Made by a program: the position numbers and the translations under genes. The notes under the pieces were generated by a model that had not been told where the DNA came from, did not search any database, and saw only the letters and a list, made by a program, of their open reading frames with translations. This document shows positions 54,611-64,000 of a stretch of 64,000 nucleotides of DNA, in pieces (within the stretch, counting starts at the first letter, position 1; each line of letters starts with the position of its first letter). The stretch is from Pseudomonadota bacterium (GTDB lineage Bacteria > Pseudomonadota > Gammaproteobacteria > Steroidobacterales > Steroidobacteraceae): positions 1-64,000 of the forward strand of contig JAJYUA010000014.1 in the NCBI GenBank assembly GCA_021792755.1, given 5' to 3'.

Positions 54611-56064
54611 GGCCTTGTGCGCCCAGGGCTCAGCTGCGCGAGCCGCTCGGGCAGACCGTGCGCCACCACGCTGATGTTGCCGGCGCCCATGGTCACGATC
54701 AGGTCGCCGTCGCGGATCACGTCCTTGAGGGACTCGGCGAGCTCCTCGACACGCTCGACGAACAACGGCTCGACCTGCCCGCGGCTGCGCACGGCGCGGC
54801 AGATCGCCCGCCCGTCGGCACCGGGTATCGGCGCCTCGCCGGCCGCGTAGACCTCCGTGACCAGCAACACATCGACCGCGGAGAGCGCCTTGCCGAAATC
54901 GTCGATCAGGTCGTGGGTGCGGCTGTAGCGGTGCGGCTGGAAGGCGAGCACGATCCGCCGTCCCGGATAGCCCTGGCGCAACGCCTCGAGCGTCGCGGCC
55001 ACCTCGGTCGGATGATGGCCGTAGTCATCGATGATGGTCGCCGCGCCGGCGGCGGTCTCGATGTCCGCCACGCGCTGCAGCCGCCGGTCAACGCCCTGGA
55101 AGCCCGCGAGCGCCCGGCAGATCGCCGCGTCGTCGATGCCGAGCTCGGTGGCCACGGCGATCGCCGCCAGGGCATTCGATACATTGTGCGCGCCGGGCAG
55201 ATTGACGGCGACCTCGAGCGGGGCGCGCTGGGCGCGCACCACCGAGAAACTGCTCTGCAGGCCGAGGCGCCGCAGGTCGCGAGCGCGCACGTCGGCGTCC
55301 TCGCTCAGGCCGTAGGTCAGGACCGATCTGCCGACGCGCGGCAGGATGGCTCGCACGTTCTCACACTCGATGCACAGCACCGCCAGGCCGTAGAACGGCA
55401 GGTTGTGCAGGAAATCGAGGAAGCTCTGCTTGAGCCGCTCGAAGTCCCCGCCGTGGGTCGCGAGGTGATCGTTGTCGATGTTGGTGACCACCGAGATGAG
55501 CGGCTGCAGGTGCAGGAACGAGGCGTCGCTCTCGTCCGCCTCGGCCACCAGGTACGGGCCCGCGCCGAGCCGCGCGTGGCTGCCGGCGCTTTTCAGCCGC
55601 CCGCCGATGACGAAGGTCGGATCCTCCCCGCCCTCGGCGAGGATGCTGGCGATCAGGCTGGTCGTGGTGGTCTTGCCGTGGCTGCCGGCCACCGCGATGG
55701 CGTGCCGGAAGCGCATCAGCTCCCCGAGCATCTCCGCGCGCGAGACCACCGGCACCCGCCGCTCGAGCGCCGCATCGACCTCCGGATTGCCCTTCGCGAC
55801 GGCGCCCGAGACCACCAGCACGTCCGCCCCCTCGATGTGCCGCGCGTCGTGCCCGATACACACGACGGCCCCGAGCCGCGAGAGCCGCTCGGTGACCGGG
55901 CCCGCCTTCAGATCCGAGCCCTGCACGTGGTAGCCGAGATTGAGCAGCACCTCGGCGATGCCGCTCATGCCGCTGCCGCCGATGCCGACGAAGTGGATGG
56001 TGTTGATGCGGCGCATGCGATCGGGCCCGGTGGGGCCGCGCCGCTCGAGTCGTGCGCCGCTCAT
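54607..56064 (-). CDS. murC: UDP-N-acetylmuramate-L-alanine ligase
   Basis: Adds L-Ala to UDP-MurNAc. The 485-residue Mur ligase has the UDP-binding [18 protein letters not shown], the P-loop [16 protein letters not shown], and substrate motifs [12 protein letters not shown] and [13 protein letters not shown] 56064 ([10 protein letters not shown]) overlaps the murG stop (ATGA). A second start 45 bp further in ([14 protein letters not shown]) would also give a complete enzyme. The C-terminal domain ends with [13 protein letters not shown]. Confidence 0.95.
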   Translation of the reverse strand: MSGARLERRGPTGPDRMRRINTIHFVGIGGSGMSGIAEVLLNLGYHVQGSDLKAGPVTERLSRLGAVVCIGHDARHIEGADVLVVSGAVAKGNPEVDAALERRVPVVSRAEMLGELMRFRHAIAVAGSHGKTTTTSLIASILAEGGEDPTFVIGGRLKSAGSHARLGAGPYLVAEADESDASFLHLQPLISVVTNIDNDHLATHGGDFERLKQSFLDFLHNLPFYGLAVLCIECENVRAILPRVGRSVLTYGLSEDADVRARDLRRLGLQSSFSVVRAQRAPLEVAVNLPGAHNVSNALAAIAVATELGIDDAAICRALAGFQGVDRRLQRVADIETAAGAATIIDDYGHHPTEVAATLEALRQGYPGRRIVLAFQPHRYSRTHDLIDDFGKALSAVDVLLVTEVYAAGEAPIPGADGRAICRAVRSRGQVEPLFVERVEELAESLKDVIRDGDLIVTMGAGNISVVAHGLPERLAQLSPGRTRP

Positions 56065-57140
56065 GCCGCCCTCCTCGCGTGGGCGAGACAGGCGCTCGCG
56101 AGCCGCTCGGTGGCATCGGGCCTCGCGAGCGCGCGGGCGCGCTCGGCCATGTCGAGGAGCGTGGCCCGATCGGCGCACAGCCGCTCGAGCTCCGCGGCGA
56201 GCCGCCCGGCGCTGAGCTCCCGGTCCGGTATCAGCACCGCCGCTCCCGCGCCCACCAGGTGACGGGCGTTGTGGGTCTGGTGATCGTCCACCGCGGCGGG
56301 GAACGGCACGAGTACCGCGCCGAGCCCGGCCGCGGCCAGCTCCGAGACCGTGAGCGCGCCGGCGCGGCAGATCACCAGATCGGCCCAGGCGTACGCCTCG
56401 GCCATGTCATCGATGAACGCGGTCACCTGCGCCGCCACGCCCGCGCCGGCGTAGCTTTCGCGGCAGCCCCCGACCCACCGCTCCCCGGCCTGATGGCGCA
56501 CGTCCCAGCGTATGCCGGCGATGCGCGAGAGCGCCTCGGGCACCACGGTGTTCAGCCTGACGGCGCCCTGGCTGCCGCCGATGATCAGCAGGCGCACCGC
56601 CCCGCCCCGTCCCGCGAGGCGCTCGGCCGGCTTCGGCAGCGCGGCGATTTCGCGCCGCACGGGGTTGCCGATGACGACCGTCCTCACACCGGCGCTGAAG
56701 CTGCCGGGGAAGGCCTCGAGCACCTCACGGGCCAGGTGGGCGAGGCAGCGGTTGGTGAAGCCGGCGATGGCGTTCTGCTCGTGGATCACGAGCGGCCGGC
56801 CGGTGAGCCAGGCGGCCACCCCGCCGGGGCCGGTGACGAAACCGCCGAGTCCCACGACCAGCGCCGGCCGGCGCCGCCCCATGACGCGCAACGCCTGCCA
56901 CAGGGCCACGGTGAGCCGCCACGGCGCGGCGAGCCGCGTCGACAACGCCTTGCCCCGCAGCCCGCCGACCGACAGCCATTCCACGGGGATGGCCTCGGCG
57001 GGAACGAGGCGCGCCTCGATGCCGCGGCGCGTGCCGAGCCAGACCACCTCCACCGACTGCTCGCGCAGGCGCCGGGCGAGCGCGAGCGCCGGGAAGACGT
57101 GCCCCCCGGTGCCTCCGGCCATGATCAGGATGGTGGGCAT
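56061..57140 (-). CDS. murG: Lipid II synthase MurG
   Basis: GT28 glycosyltransferase that adds GlcNAc to lipid I on the cytoplasmic face. The 359-residue protein shows [17 protein letters not shown] (G loop 1), [12 protein letters not shown] and the C-domain [14 protein letters not shown] (G loop 3), plus [14 protein letters not shown]. The ATG is 3 bp from the ftsW stop. Neighbours ftsW, murD and mraY make the adjacent substrates. Confidence 0.95.
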   Translation of the reverse strand: MPTILIMAGGTGGHVFPALALARRLREQSVEVVWLGTRRGIEARLVPAEAIPVEWLSVGGLRGKALSTRLAAPWRLTVALWQALRVMGRRRPALVVGLGGFVTGPGGVAAWLTGRPLVIHEQNAIAGFTNRCLAHLAREVLEAFPGSFSAGVRTVVIGNPVRREIAALPKPAERLAGRGGAVRLLIIGGSQGAVRLNTVVPEALSRIAGIRWDVRHQAGERWVGGCRESYAGAGVAAQVTAFIDDMAEAYAWADLVICRAGALTVSELAAAGLGAVLVPFPAAVDDHQTHNARHLVGAGAAVLIPDRELSAGRLAAELERLCADRATLLDMAERARALARPDATERLASACLAHARRAA

Positions 57141-57142
57141 CC

Positions 57143-58336
57143 TCACTCTCCCCCGCTTCGCGGCACAGCCGCACCGCGGGTCTCGATCATGACCTCGTGA
57201 TAGACCCTGAGCACCAGCCCCACCCAGACGAGCGTCATGATCAGGCTCGAGCGGCCGTAGCTCATGAGCGGCAGCGGCAGACCCTTGGTCGGCAGCACCC
57301 CCATGTTGACGCCGATGTTGATGAACGCCTGCATCCCGACATACAGCCCGAAGCCGGCGGCCATCAGCTGGTGGAACATCAGCCCCGCCCGGTCGGCGAG
57401 CCGCGAGATGTAAAAGACGCGCCAGATGAGCGCCACGAACAGGCCGATGGTGGCGAGCACGCCGGCAAGCCCCAGCTCCTCGGCGAGCACCGCGAACAGG
57501 AAATCGGTGTAGGCCTCGGGCAGGTAGAACAGCTTCTGCACGCTGTTGCCGAACCCGACACCGAACCAGCTGCCCCGGCCGATCGCGATCAGCGACTGGG
57601 TGAGCTGGAAGCCGCTGCCGTAGGCCGTGGCCCACGGATCGACGAAGCTGGTGATCCTTCTCATCCGGTACGCGGAGGTGACCGCGAGCAGCGTGAACGC
57701 CCCGGCCGCCAGCACCGTGAGGCCGAGCACGTAGCGCAGCCGCGCCCCGGCGAGGAACAGCATGCCGAAGCCGACGGCGAACAGCACCGCGGCGGCGCCG
57801 AAGTTCGGCTCGGCGAGCATCAGCGCGGCGAGCAGCGCCAGCACCGCGAGCGGCTTGAGCAGATCCGTCAGGCTGTGGCGCAGCTCATCGCGGCGGCGCG
57901 CGGCGTAGCCGGCGATGTAGATGAGCGCCAGCACGTGCGCGAGCTCCGAGACCTGGAAGCTCAAGCCGGCAAGGTGCAGCCAGCGCCGTCCGCCGTTCAC
58001 CCGCTCGCCGAGGCCGGGCACCAGCACCGCCAGCAGCATCCCGGCGGCGGCGAGCAGCAGCCACGGCGCGAGGCGCTGCAGCCGCTCGCAGGGCACGAAG
58101 AACACCAGCACGGCACCGGCCGCGCCGAGCGCGACCGCGATCAGCTGGTGCTCGAGGAAGTAGAAGGGGTTGCCGGTGTCGTGGCCCGCGATCGCGGCCG
58201 ATGCCGAGGTCATCGTCACCAGGCCGAACAGCAGGATCGCCAGCGTCAAGGCGAGGGTCACCGAGTCGATGTGGCGGGCGCGCGAGCGCACGCTCGAGCG
58301 GGCGAAGGACATCGGAGTGCGCGCGCTCTCGCTCAC
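57143..58336 (-). CDS. ftsW: Septal peptidoglycan polymerase FtsW (SEDS)
   Basis: A 397-residue SEDS glycosyltransferase that works with FtsI at the septum. Ten helices; hallmarks are NGGRRWLHLAGLSFQVSELAHV, the catalytic loop Asp in SFVDPWATAYGSGFQLTQSLIAIG, and MGVLPTKGLPLPLMSYGRSS. GTG 58336 overlaps the murD stop (GTGA); an ATG at 58312 is an alternative. The long frame upstream lies inside murD and was rejected. Confidence 0.95.
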   Translation of the reverse strand: MSESARTPMSFARSSVRSRARHIDSVTLALTLAILLFGLVTMTSASAAIAGHDTGNPFYFLEHQLIAVALGAAGAVLVFFVPCERLQRLAPWLLLAAAGMLLAVLVPGLGERVNGGRRWLHLAGLSFQVSELAHVLALIYIAGYAARRRDELRHSLTDLLKPLAVLALLAALMLAEPNFGAAAVLFAVGFGMLFLAGARLRYVLGLTVLAAGAFTLLAVTSAYRMRRITSFVDPWATAYGSGFQLTQSLIAIGRGSWFGVGFGNSVQKLFYLPEAYTDFLFAVLAEELGLAGVLATIGLFVALIWRVFYISRLADRAGLMFHQLMAAGFGLYVGMQAFINIGVNMGVLPTKGLPLPLMSYGRSSLIMTLVWVGLVLRVYHEVMIETRGAAVPRSGGE

Positions 58337-59688
58337 GGGCGCAGCTCCCGCACGGCCCGGGCGAATTCCTCGCCGCGGTGCGCGTAGTCGCGGAACATGT
58401 CGAGGCTCGCGCAGGCCGGGGAGAGCAGCACGGTATCGCCCGGGCGCGCCGCCCGCGCCGCCGCCCGCACCGCCTCCTGCATCGTGCCGCGCTGCTCGGT
58501 GGGGCAAACCTCCCTCAGGGCCGCGGCGAGACGCGCGGCGTCCCGTCCGATCAACACCGCGTGGCGCACCTTGCCGCGGAAGGCCTGCGCAAGGGCGGTG
58601 AAATCCTGGTTCTTGCCCTCCCCGCCGGCGATGAGCACCAGCGGCCCCGCCATGCCGCCCACCGCCGCCAGCGTCGCCCCGACGTTGGTCCCCTTGGAGT
58701 CATCGACATAGCCCACGCCCGCGGCCTCGCCGACCCACTGGGTGCGGTGCGCGAGCCCCGCGAACTCCTGCAGCTCCGCGAGCATCGCCGGCAGCGGCAC
58801 CTCGAGCGCCTCGCCGAGGGCCAGGGCGGCGAGGGCGTTGGCCGCGTTGTGCAGCCCCTGCACCTTCAGTGCCGACAGCGGCAGCAGGGGCTGCGCGCGG
58901 CGCGCGAGCCACGGCCCTGCCCGATCGAGCAGGGCGTAGTCGGCTGCGGGCGCCCCGCAGAGCGAGAAGCCGAGCACGCGCTGTCCGGCAAGCGGCATGC
59001 GGGCAACGAGCGGGTCATCGAGATTCACCACCGCGGTCTCGCAGCGCTCGAAGATGCGCGCCTTGGCGAGCGCATAGGCCTCGAGGGAGGAGTAGCGGTC
59101 GAGATGGTCCGGGGTGACGTTGAGCACGGCAGCCGCCTTCAGGTCGAGCGACTGGGTGGTCTCGAGCTGGAAGCTGGAGAGCTCGAGCACGTACAGGCCG
59201 GGGGGCTTTGCGGCCCGCCCGGCGCCGCAGAGCAGATCGAGCGCGGGCTCGCCGATGTTGCCGCCGACGCGCACGTCGATTCCCGCGCGCGCCGCCATGC
59301 GCCCCAGCAGGGTGGTGACGGTGCTCTTGCCGTTGGTGCCGGTGATGCCCGCCACGGGCGCATCGACCGCGCGCGCGAACAGCTCGATGTCGCCGAGAAC
59401 CTCGATGCCGCGGCGGCGCGCTTCCGCGAAGAACGGCTGATCGAGCGCGAGTCCCGGGGAGGCGAGCACGCACACCGCCTCATCGAGCAGGGCCGGATCG
59501 AGCCGGCCGGTGCGCACCGGGATGTTCGGATCGAGCTCGCGCAGCTGCGCGAGCTGCGGCGGCTCGGCGCGCGTGTCGGTGACGCTCAGCCGCCAGCCGC
59601 GCTCGCGCAGATAGCGCACGCACGAGAATCCCGTGCGCCCGAGACCGGCGATCACGCAGGCGGAAGGTTTGCGGGCACCGGTGGTCAT
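58333..59688 (-). CDS. murD: UDP-N-acetylmuramoyl-L-alanine-D-glutamate ligase
   Basis: Adds D-Glu to UDP-MurNAc-L-Ala. The 451-residue protein has an N-terminal Rossmann [16 protein letters not shown], the P-loop [36 protein letters not shown] and, in the C-domain, [19 protein letters not shown] 59688 overlaps the mraY stop (ATGA). Confidence 0.95.
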   Translation of the reverse strand: MTTGARKPSACVIAGLGRTGFSCVRYLRERGWRLSVTDTRAEPPQLAQLRELDPNIPVRTGRLDPALLDEAVCVLASPGLALDQPFFAEARRRGIEVLGDIELFARAVDAPVAGITGTNGKSTVTTLLGRMAARAGIDVRVGGNIGEPALDLLCGAGRAAKPPGLYVLELSSFQLETTQSLDLKAAAVLNVTPDHLDRYSSLEAYALAKARIFERCETAVVNLDDPLVARMPLAGQRVLGFSLCGAPAADYALLDRAGPWLARRAQPLLPLSALKVQGLHNAANALAALALGEALEVPLPAMLAELQEFAGLAHRTQWVGEAAGVGYVDDSKGTNVGATLAAVGGMAGPLVLIAGGEGKNQDFTALAQAFRGKVRHAVLIGRDAARLAAALREVCPTEQRGTMQEAVRAAARAARPGDTVLLSPACASLDMFRDYAHRGEEFARAVRELRP

Positions 59689-60770
59689 CGCAGCTTCAGC
59701 GTCGCCAGTCCCGCCAGCACCAGAATGAGCGAGATGATCCAGAAGCGCACGATCACCTTCGGCTCCGCCCAGCCCTTGAGCTCGAAGTGATGATGGATCG
59801 GCGCCATGCGGAAGATGCGCCGGCCCGTGAGCTTGAAGGAGGCCACCTGCAGGATGACCGAGGCGGTCTCGAGCACGAACACCCCGCCCATGAGCAGCGC
59901 CACCAGCTCCTGGCGCACCATGACGGCGACGGCCCCGAGCGCCGCGCCGATCGCGAGCGCGCCCACATCCCCCATGAACACCTGGGCCGGATAGGTGTTG
60001 AACCACAGGAATCCGAGCCCCGCTCCGCTCAGCGCGGAGCAGAAGATGAGCAGCTCTCCGGCCCCCGGCAGCCACGGGATCTCGAGGTAGTGGGCGAACA
60101 CGGCGTTGCCGCTCGCGTAGGCGAAGATCCCGAGCGCCGCCGACACCAGCGCCACCGGCATGATGGCGAGGCCGTCGAGGCCATCGGTGAGATTTACCGC
60201 GTTGCTCATGCCGACGATCATCAGATAGGCGATCGCGATGAACGCTGCGGCCGGCAGCGGCTGCGCGAACTTCTTGAAGAAAGGCAGGTACAGCGTCGTT
60301 TCCGCCGGCACGGCCGCCGTGTAGAAGAGCGCCGCGGCGACCGCGAGCCCCGCGACCGACTGGCACAGGTACTTCCAGCGCGGCGCGAGCCCTCGGGGGT
60401 TGCGCACCACGAGCTTCAGGTAATCGTCGAGAAAGCCGATCACGCCGAAGGCGAAGGTGACCGCGAGCACCAGCCACACCTGGCGATTGGTGAGATGCGC
60501 CCACAGCAGGGTGCTCACGATCGTGGTCACCAGGATCAGCGTGCCGCCCATGGTGGGGGTACCGGCCTTGGGCAGGTGGGTCTGCGGGCCATCGGAGCGC
60601 ACCACCTGGCCGATCTGGTAGCGCGACAGGCGCGCGATCATGGGAGGACCGACCAACAGCGAGACGACGAGCGAGGAGCCCGTGGCGAGGATGGCCCGGA
60701 ACGTGAGGTAGGAGAACACGTGGAAACCGGACTGCCAGGCGGTCAGGCGCAGGGCGAGCCAGTAAAGCAT
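59685..60770 (-). CDS. mraY: Phospho-MurNAc-pentapeptide translocase MraY
   Basis: Transfers phospho-MurNAc-pentapeptide to undecaprenyl phosphate, giving lipid I. The 361-residue protein has ten membrane helices, with AGTPTMGG and the catalytic Asp-rich loops [10 protein letters not shown] and [26 protein letters not shown], and the HHHFE motif ([10 protein letters not shown]). It lies directly after murF (next base). Confidence 0.96.
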   Translation of the reverse strand: MLYWLALRLTAWQSGFHVFSYLTFRAILATGSSLVVSLLVGPPMIARLSRYQIGQVVRSDGPQTHLPKAGTPTMGGTLILVTTIVSTLLWAHLTNRQVWLVLAVTFAFGVIGFLDDYLKLVVRNPRGLAPRWKYLCQSVAGLAVAAALFYTAAVPAETTLYLPFFKKFAQPLPAAAFIAIAYLMIVGMSNAVNLTDGLDGLAIMPVALVSAALGIFAYASGNAVFAHYLEIPWLPGAGELLIFCSALSGAGLGFLWFNTYPAQVFMGDVGALAIGAALGAVAVMVRQELVALLMGGVFVLETASVILQVASFKLTGRRIFRMAPIHHHFELKGWAEPKVIVRFWIISLILVLAGLATLKLR

Positions 60771-62247
<1,477 letters not shown>

Positions 62248-62255
<8 letters not shown>

Positions 62256-63774
62256 GAGCGAGCCCCTCGAGCCCGAGCACTTCGCGCACCACGGCCTGAT
62301 CGCGGAAGGGCCGGCGCTCGCGTCCGTAGATCTGATACGCCTCGTGTCCCTTGCCGGCCACCACCACGACATCCCCGGGATCGCAGTGAGCGAGCGCCAG
62401 GCGGATCGCCGAGCGCCGGTCGTGCTCGATCCGGATCCGCGCAGACACTTCGATACCGCCGAGAATATCGGCCGTGATCCGCCCGGGCGGCTCGGTGCGC
62501 GGGTTGTCGTCGGTCACGATGACCTCATCGGCGAGCTCGGCGGCGATGCGTCCCATCATCGGCCGCTTACCGGCGTCCCGGTCCCCGCCGCATCCAAAGA
62601 CCACGTGCAGCCTGCCGCTGCAGTGCAGCCGCGCGTTGCGCAACGCCTTCTCGAGCGCATCGGGCGTGTGTGCATAATCGACGATCGCAAGCGGCCGCCC
62701 CCCTTCGCCGCCGAAGGCCTCCATCCGCCCGGGCGCGCCGCGGCAGCCGCTCAAGGCTGCGAGCGCCTCGGGGAGCGGCACGTGCGCACCGAGCAGGATC
62801 GCGAGCACCGTCAGGGCGTTGTCGGCGTTGAACGCTCCGATCAGCGGCACGGCGAGCGCTCCCTCGCCCCAGCTGGAATCGATCCGCATGCGCAGCCCCG
62901 GACTCGCCGGCCGCACCTGCGAGGCGCGCACCCGGCGCGCACCCGGCGGCGGCGCACCGGCGCCGGAGCGCATCGTCACGATCAGTGATTGCGCGGCGGC
63001 ACGCGCCGCAAGCTGCGCCCCGAAGGCATCGTCGATGTTGATGACCCGGCTCTCGAGCTCGAGCTCGAACAGCCGCGCCTTGGTCCGGCCGTAGGCGTCC
63101 ATCGTGCCGTGGTAATCCAGGTGATCGCGGCTGAGGTTGGTGAAGGCCGCGGTGTGGAAGCGGACGCCGGCGATGCGTTCCTGATCGAGCGCATGCGAGG
63201 AAACTTCCATTCCCACCCAGCGGGCCCCGAGGCCTCTCAGCCGGGCGAGCCGCCGGTGCACGGTGACGGCATCGGAGGTCGTGTGCTGCGTGTCCTCGAG
63301 GGCCCCGGGCAAGCCGAAGCCGAGCGTGCCCATGTACGCGGCCGGCCGGCCGCAGCGCGTGAGCGCCTGGGCGAGCAGCCACGCGCAGGTGGTCTTGCCG
63401 TTGGTACCGGTAATCCCGGCCACGGCGAGCGAGCGCGAGGGACGCTCGAAGAACCGGTCCGCAATCACCCCCGCCTGGCGGGCGAGCTGCGGCACGGCCG
63501 CGACGAACACTCCCTGTCCGAAGTGCGGGGCCGGGCTCGGGCCCTCCGCGGGCGGCTCGAAGAGCACCGCGCGGGCGCCGCGCGCGACGGCCTCGCCGGC
63601 GAACTGCAAGCCATGGCGGGTATGGCCGCGGCAGGCGAGAAACAGCGCCCCCGGGGTGGCCTCGCGGCTGTCGAGGGTGACGTCGCTCACCGCGATGCCG
63701 GGCGGCGCCTCGAGCAGCCCGCGCAGCAGCTCGGCGAGTGGCCGGGTTGCCGGAATGGGCGCGCCGTTCGTCAT
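62248..63774 (-). CDS. murE: UDP-MurNAc-tripeptide synthetase (meso-diaminopimelate ligase)
   Basis: Adds the third stem-peptide residue. The 508-residue protein has VSDVTLDSREATPGALF, the P-loop [42 protein letters not shown] and VDYAHTPDALEKAL. DDNPR is the signature for meso-DAP (not Lys) specificity. It overlaps ftsI by 4 bp (ATGA) and murF by 8 bp. Confidence 0.96.
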
Positions 63775-64000
63775 TGCAAAGACGCCATCTGCAGCGTCCC
63801 GGAGCCCACCGGCTCATCGGGCGCCACTCCGAGCAGTCGCAGCGAGCGGCCGATCACCTCCGAGAACACCGGCGCGGAGATCAGACCGCCATAGTACAGG
63901 CGGCTGTGCGGGTCTCTGATGACCACGACCGCGGCAAGTCTCGGCGCGCTCACCGGCGCCACGCCCGCGAATACCGCATTGTAGGCGCGTCTGTCATAGG
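63771..64000 (-). CDS. ftsI: Peptidoglycan transpeptidase FtsI (PBP3), 3' end only
   Basis: The last 76 codons of a frame that continues beyond the right edge. YDRRAYNAVFAGVAPVSAPRLAAVVVI followed by DPHSRLYYGGLISAPVFSEV is the C-terminal end of class B penicillin-binding transpeptidases. The catalytic SxxK, SxN and KSG motifs lie outside the window. The position upstream of murE identifies it as ftsI. Confidence 0.9.
   Translation of the reverse strand, partial: YDRRAYNAVFAGVAPVSAPRLAAVVVIRDPHSRLYYGGLISAPVFSEVIGRSLRLLGVAPDEPVGSGTLQMASLQ

Overview
The window looks like a chromosomal segment of a GC-rich gammaproteobacterium. The evidence is gene order. rluD-pgeF-clpB lies divergent from bamD. 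fmdB and a DUF502 gene lie upstream of aspS. pilBCD-coaE-zapD-yacG is followed by a mutT/secA/M23/dciA/lpxC block, and then a complete dcw (division and cell wall) cluster in classical order. MurE carries the DNPR motif of meso-diaminopimelate ligases, so the peptidoglycan is Gram-negative. High GC, frequent GTG/TTG starts and many 4-8 bp gene overlaps would fit a Xanthomonadales, Nevskiales or Chromatiales-like lineage, but I cannot name the genus. I found no rRNA, tRNA, CRISPR array, transposase or prophage gene.

Layout. 1-1.4 kb: two gene remnants and an alpha/beta hydrolase. 1.5-8.5 kb (minus): clpB, fmdB, DUF502, a zinc alcohol dehydrogenase and aspS. 8.6-13.2 kb: a small conserved coiled-coil gene, pgeF, rluD, bamD and nadE. 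13.3-15.7 kb: sucCD, with an unusual basic tail on SucD. 15.9-19.1 kb: pilS-pilR. 19.4-35 kb: an accessory glycan region. 35.4-40.8 kb: two pilin genes, then pilB, pilC and pilD. 41-49 kb: coaE, zapD, yacG, a conserved hypothetical, mutT, secA, an M23 peptidase, dciA and lpxC. 49.4-64 kb (minus): ftsZ back to the 3' end of ftsI.

The most interesting part is 19.4-35 kb. A plus-strand run encodes a polytopic membrane protein, an epimerase, an FAD oxidoreductase, an eroded GtrA, a UbiA-type phosphoribosyl transferase, a DprE1-like oxidase, a DprE2-like reductase, an intact GtrA and a methyltransferase. Facing it is a minus-strand operon: a polyprenyl-phosphate GT2, a second polytopic GT-C-like protein and a soluble GT2. 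A TPR-sulfotransferase follows. UbiA, DprE1, DprE2 and GtrA are the components that make and present polyprenyl-phospho-D-arabinofuranose in mycobacteria. Here they sit between the pilin regulators (pilSR) and the pilin genes. The inference is a lipid-linked arabinofuranose pathway that could modify type IV pilin, as known for some Pseudomonas aeruginosa pilins (TfpW), or another surface glycan.

Visible regulation includes a sigma-54 promoter with an upstream TGTC dyad before pilA, a sigma-32 heat-shock promoter before clpB, and a strong intrinsic terminator after pilA. Two short repeat families lie in intergenic DNA.
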